From HGM05232 sp036661515 (lineage in GTDB: Bacteria; Bacteroidota; Bacteroidia; Bacteroidales; Muribaculaceae): 10,104 nucleotides of DNA. Location of the stretch: NCBI GenBank assembly GCA_036661515.1, contig JAVWYO010000071.1, positions 1 through 10,104 of the forward strand, read 5' to 3'. Below, one piece after another: positions 6,674-10,104 of this stretch; position 1 is the stretch's first letter, and every line of letters starts with the position of its first letter. Under the pieces are notes generated by a model. It saw nothing but the letters and a program-made list of their open reading frames with translations. It made no database searches and was not told the origin of the DNA. The translations under genes were made by a program, and so were the position numbers.

Positions 6674-8839
6674 ATGAAATTAAAAGCTATATTAGGAAGT
6701 CTCGCTTTGGTAATACTTCCAGCCTTTGCTCAAACGCCTATTTATATGAACGTAAATAAGCCTATTGAAGAGAGAGTTGAAGATGCGTTAAGTCGTATGA
6801 CGTTGGAAGAGAAGGTTGCCATGACGCATGCACAATCAAAATTCAGTTCAGCAGGAGTACCACGTTTGGGTATTCCAGAGAATTGGATGTGTGATGGACC
6901 TCACGGAATACGAGAAGAAGTAATGTGGGACGAATGGTATGGCGCAAAGTGGACAAATGATTCTTGCATTGCTTTTCCAGCTCTCACAGCATTGGCTGCT
7001 ACATGGAATCAAGATATGGCAGCACTTTATGGTAAAAGTATAGGAGAAGAGGCTCGATATCGCAACAAAAATGTGTTGTTAGGTCCTGGAGTAAACATTT
7101 ATCGTATACCGCTCAATGGTCGCAACTTTGAATATATGGGCGAAGACCCATATTTGGCATCTCAAATGGTAGTACCCTACATAAAAGGGGTGCAAAAGAA
7201 TGGAGTAGCAGCTTGCGTAAAACATTTTGCACTTAATAATCAAGAACTTTACCGTGGGCATATCAATGTTAAAGTAGATGATCGTGCTTTGTATGAAATA
7301 TACTTGCCTGCATTTAAGGCTGCTGTTCAGGAAGGTGGAGCATGGGCTATAATGGGCGCATATAATAAATATAAGGGCGAATTTTGTTGTCATAATCAAT
7401 ATTTATTGAATGATATTTTAAAAAAAGAATGGAAATTTGATGGAGTAGCAGTTTCAGATTGGGGAGGTGTGCATGATACCAAAGAATCTATAATAAATGG
7501 GCTTGACATGGAATTTGGAAGCTGGACTAATGGTCTAAATTGGGGGGCAAGTAATGCTTATGACAATTACTATTTGGCGATGCCTTACTTAATGATGATA
7601 AAAGAGGGCAAGGTAGGAACTAAGGAATTAGATGAAAAAGTTCGTCGTATTCTACGATTAGTATTTAGGACAAATATGGCTCAAGAACGTCATTTTGGCT
7701 CATTTGGCACAAAAGAGCATGCGTTGGCAGGGCGTAAAATAGCACAAGAAGGTATCGTATTATTACAGAATAATAAGAATATGTTGCCTATTAATCTTAG
7801 TAAAGTAAAAAATATATTGGTTGTTGGTGAAAATGCAACAAAGCAAATGACAATAGGTGGTGGCTCTTCTTCATTGAAAGCAAAATATGAAGTATCGCCA
7901 TTAGATGGAATAAAAGCGCGAGTAGGTAATAGCGCTAAAGTAAAGTACCTTTTGGGATATAGTTCCGAAGAAAAAAAGAATCTTGACTCACTTCGAAATG
8001 AAGCCGTAGTTGCAGCAAGAGATGCTGACATCGTATTATTCGTTGGTGGCTTAAATAAAGAAGGTGGACAAGATGCAGAAGGTAGTGACCGTAAATCATT
8101 AAATCTATCTTACGGACAAGATGAAGTCATATCAGAATTGGCCGCAGTTAATCCTAACACTGTTGTTGTGATTGTCAGTGGAAATGCTATTGCTATGCCA
8201 TGGATAAAGAAAGTACCTTCTATTATGGAGGCTTGGTATGGCGGGACAGAAACTGGTAATGCCATTGCTTCTATTCTCTTTGGCGATGTTAATCCTTCGG
8301 GTAAATTACCGTTTACATTTCCTGCTCGTATCGAAGATAATGCAGCTTATGCTATGGGTGAGTACCCTGGTGATGATGTCAATGTGACTTATAACGAGAG
8401 TATTTTCGTTGGTTATCGTTATGCTGATAAACAAAAGAAAGTGAAGCCATTATTTCCTTTCGGACATGGACTTAGTTACACAACATTTGAATATGGCAAA
8501 CCCACTTCGGATAAGAAACTTATGACGGCTAATGATATTATAACATTCTCGGTGTCGGTTAAAAATACAGGAGCTCGCAAGGGGCAAGAAGTGGTTCAAC
8601 TTTATATTAGTGATAAGCAATCATCTTTGCCACGTCCAATAAAGGAATTGAAAGGATTTAAGAAGGTAGAGCTTGCACCTGGAGAGGAAAAGGTAGTATC
8701 ATTTACTATTACTAAAGAAGCCTTGAGTTTCTTTGACGACGTGAAACATGAATGGATAGCTGAGCCTGGAATGTTTGAGGCTATAATAGGAGCATCGGCT
8801 ACAAATATAAAAGGAATTGTAACGTTTGAGCTTAAATAA
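6674..8839 (+). CDS. GH3 family beta-glycosidase (probable beta-glucosidase), secreted
   Basis: This is a predicted exo-acting glycoside hydrolase of family 3, removing non-reducing-end beta-linked sugars, most simply glucose. Residues 1-19 form a Sec signal peptide with probable cleavage after AFA; there is no lipobox, so a periplasmic location is likely. The GH3 (beta/alpha) domain (about 30-330) carries DGPHGIR (74-80), GRNFEYMGEDP (149-159), VKHFALNNQE (182-191) and VSDWGG (260-265). Asp262 is the expected nucleophile. The second alpha/beta sandwich domain (about 355-600) has GGGSSS and DAEGSDR; Glu469 is the likely acid/base, by analogy with other GH3 enzymes. A fibronectin III-like domain (about 635-705, VVQLYISD to VSFTIT) completes the three-domain, BglX-like architecture. 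The length of 721 aa is normal and all key residues are intact. It begins 118 bp after the DUF1735/discoidin gene, beyond a terminator, and is followed 9 nt later by the unknown lipoprotein gene. Beta-xylosidase or another GH3 activity cannot be excluded. Confidence 0.93.
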   Translation: MKLKAILGSLALVILPAFAQTPIYMNVNKPIEERVEDALSRMTLEEKVAMTHAQSKFSSAGVPRLGIPENWMCDGPHGIREEVMWDEWYGAKWTNDSCIAFPALTALAATWNQDMAALYGKSIGEEARYRNKNVLLGPGVNIYRIPLNGRNFEYMGEDPYLASQMVVPYIKGVQKNGVAACVKHFALNNQELYRGHINVKVDDRALYEIYLPAFKAAVQEGGAWAIMGAYNKYKGEFCCHNQYLLNDILKKEWKFDGVAVSDWGGVHDTKESIINGLDMEFGSWTNGLNWGASNAYDNYYLAMPYLMMIKEGKVGTKELDEKVRRILRLVFRTNMAQERHFGSFGTKEHALAGRKIAQEGIVLLQNNKNMLPINLSKVKNILVVGENATKQMTIGGGSSSLKAKYEVSPLDGIKARVGNSAKVKYLLGYSSEEKKNLDSLRNEAVVAARDADIVLFVGGLNKEGGQDAEGSDRKSLNLSYGQDEVISELAAVNPNTVVVIVSGNAIAMPWIKKVPSIMEAWYGGTETGNAIASILFGDVNPSGKLPFTFPARIEDNAAYAMGEYPGDDVNVTYNESIFVGYRYADKQKKVKPLFPFGHGLSYTTFEYGKPTSDKKLMTANDIITFSVSVKNTGARKGQEVVQLYISDKQSSLPRPIKELKGFKKVELAPGEEKVVSFTITKEALSFFDDVKHEWIAEPGMFEAIIGASATNIKGIVTFELK

Positions 8840-8848
8840 ATAAATGTG

Positions 8849-10096
8849 ATGAAACATCTTATTATTATAACTTTATTTTTATGCTACTGTTTTGGCGCGT
8901 GCACTAAAACAGGAGCTATCGAACCTTCTCCAGATGTACCCGATCCAGATATTCCAACAAAACCGATAGAGCTATTCTCTTCTCAATTACGAGTAAAAAC
9001 TGTTGGTGATGACCTATATATTTCGGCAAAATTGGATAAGGATACCGATATTCTATATTGGTTCAAAAAATGTATGTTCAATGAACTCTATACATTTTAT
9101 AGAGTTGGGCTAATTTCTAACTCTTCGCGTGTTCCGACCAATACTCCAGATGTGGAACCAACAACGCTATTGAACTTGGCATTTAGTGATAACATAGGTC
9201 CTTTTAGTATTGTTGGTAATGGCTGGTGCGGTGGTAATCACCCATATATAGATGAAAAAACAAAGACGGCACGTAACGTTAGTTTTAAAATTCTCTTAGA
9301 TGGTAAGGAATTAAAAGATAACACGCTGACTTTAGTAGATAACATTCAAATAGATGTTGTCAATGAGATTATGAATCCAAGTAAGCCGACCAAAATAAAT
9401 GGGAAAACGGCTTTAACCGAAGTGCTATGTACAGAGACGGCTACCTATAAAGTCAAAGGTGGAAATATACAAGTTTCGGTTGACCATTTATTTAAAAATG
9501 ATGAGCCAGTAAATATGTATTTATATTATGGCATGCAATCGATGTTTAATATGGAAACTTACACGTTGACAGCGAACGGCAAATACCCCGATTGGACTCC
9601 ACAAGCTGCTGTATCTAAATTTTTGAAGAGCGATTATCCTACTTTTAGACGATTTCTTGAAAAGAATGCAACAGCTTATCAATCTTCTTATCTGTTTGAT
9701 GAAGGATTGGGAAATCATGCCGAAATAGCTGATAACGACGTTATTTTTATTGGTAATTCTAATGGCAAGACTTATCACAAGATTGTGGCAAACAAGATAC
9801 GAACAAAAGGCGATTCTACTCATTGGAGTGGACTATATACTTGGTTTAAGTCGCCCATAATAGATGATGAAGATGTTTTGTGTTATGAGGGATTAATTAA
9901 TGGGAAGGAGACTATTTTTATAGATTGTAAAAAGAGTGTTAACAAGGTAGTGACTTTGCCTGAAAAATACAAGAATAAATCGTTTATCGTAAAGGAAAAA
10001 AGTAATGGATTGCGACTTGTTAGCAATAAAGTGTCAGCAACCAGTGAACTAAAAATATCATCAGACAATTCTGGCAGTTTTGTGCTAATATTCTGA
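8849..10096 (+). CDS. Uncharacterised secreted lipoprotein of the PUL
   Basis: I do not recognise the family with confidence. From ATG 8849 the protein has 415 aa. A lipoprotein signal has lipobox FGAC with Cys18 as the lipid anchor, followed by a Pro/Asp-rich linker (PSPDVPDPDIPTKP) that suggests surface display. The body is beta-rich. The most striking stretch is SDNIGPF (113-119) followed by GWCGGNHPY (125-133) and TARN (140-143); clustered Asp, Trp, Asn, His and Arg of this kind could form an active or binding site. Another notable stretch is PVNMYLYYGMQSMFNM (220-235). The C-terminal 45 residues (LPEKYKNKSFIVKEKSNG onward) resemble the small beta-sandwich tails of many Bacteroidota PUL enzymes. 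The mature chain has five further cysteines (75, 127, 194, 345, 360). The gene is complete and probably cotranslated with GH3. An in-frame GTG at 8846 is a less likely start. An enzyme or a glycan-binding protein are both possible. Confidence 0.85.
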   Translation: MKHLIIITLFLCYCFGACTKTGAIEPSPDVPDPDIPTKPIELFSSQLRVKTVGDDLYISAKLDKDTDILYWFKKCMFNELYTFYRVGLISNSSRVPTNTPDVEPTTLLNLAFSDNIGPFSIVGNGWCGGNHPYIDEKTKTARNVSFKILLDGKELKDNTLTLVDNIQIDVVNEIMNPSKPTKINGKTALTEVLCTETATYKVKGGNIQVSVDHLFKNDEPVNMYLYYGMQSMFNMETYTLTANGKYPDWTPQAAVSKFLKSDYPTFRRFLEKNATAYQSSYLFDEGLGNHAEIADNDVIFIGNSNGKTYHKIVANKIRTKGDSTHWSGLYTWFKSPIIDDEDVLCYEGLINGKETIFIDCKKSVNKVVTLPEKYKNKSFIVKEKSNGLRLVSNKVSATSELKISSDNSGSFVLIF

Positions 10097-10104
10097 TTTA
10101 GGAT

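Noticed and set aside
7690..8031. 113-aa open frame on the minus strand within the GH3 gene (another at 7079-7399)
   Set aside because: Both lie opposite conserved GH3 motifs, and their translations look like random Ser/Phe/Ile-rich shadow sequence.
8846..8848. GTG as the start of the last gene
   Set aside because: The next codon is ATG (8849), which gives the same lipoprotein signal with a standard start; GTG adds only one residue.
1..10104. Search by eye for tRNA/rRNA genes, CRISPR repeats, insertion sequences or attachment sites
   Set aside because: No tandem direct repeats, transposase-like frames or RNA-gene signatures were seen; the window is almost fully occupied by five protein genes.

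Overview
The window looks like part of a polysaccharide utilization locus (PUL) from an AT-rich member of the Bacteroidales, most likely Prevotella or Bacteroides. The evidence is an adjacent SusC-like TonB-dependent transporter and SusD-like lipoprotein, Bacteroidota-style lipoprotein signals, and no Shine-Dalgarno sequences upstream of the starts. The genus is an inference from gene content and base composition.

Layout: all genes are on the + strand. The first 85 bases hold the 3' end of an unidentified gene, whose stop codon lies inside a 13-bp AT-rich perfect inverted repeat. After a short intergenic gap come three tightly spaced genes (12-13 nt apart): a SusC-like outer-membrane transporter (156-3278), a SusD-like surface lipoprotein (3291-5159), and a surface lipoprotein with two tandem DUF1735-like (BT_3987-type) domains and a C-terminal F5/8 type C (discoidin/CBM32-like) domain (5173-6555). 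A strong intrinsic terminator with a 14-bp perfect stem follows, in a 118-bp gap. A second pair of genes then follows: a secreted three-domain GH3 glycosidase (6674-8839) and an uncharacterised lipoprotein that ends just before the window edge (8849-10096).

Proposed working: the SusD-like protein and the DUF1735/discoidin protein capture an oligosaccharide at the cell surface, and the SusC/SusD pair imports it. The GH3 enzyme, which has a signal peptide but no lipobox, removes terminal sugars in the periplasm. No recognisable surface endo-acting enzyme and no regulator (HTCS, ECF sigma/anti-sigma) lie in the window. The SusC-like protein has no N-terminal STN signalling domain, which argues against ECF-sigma/anti-sigma control. 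The unknown last lipoprotein occupies the place where a surface endo-acting enzyme or an extra glycan-binding protein would be expected. It is the most plausible new component here. The glycan substrate cannot be read from the sequence; a beta-linked glucan or glucoside is the simplest guess from the GH3 enzyme.
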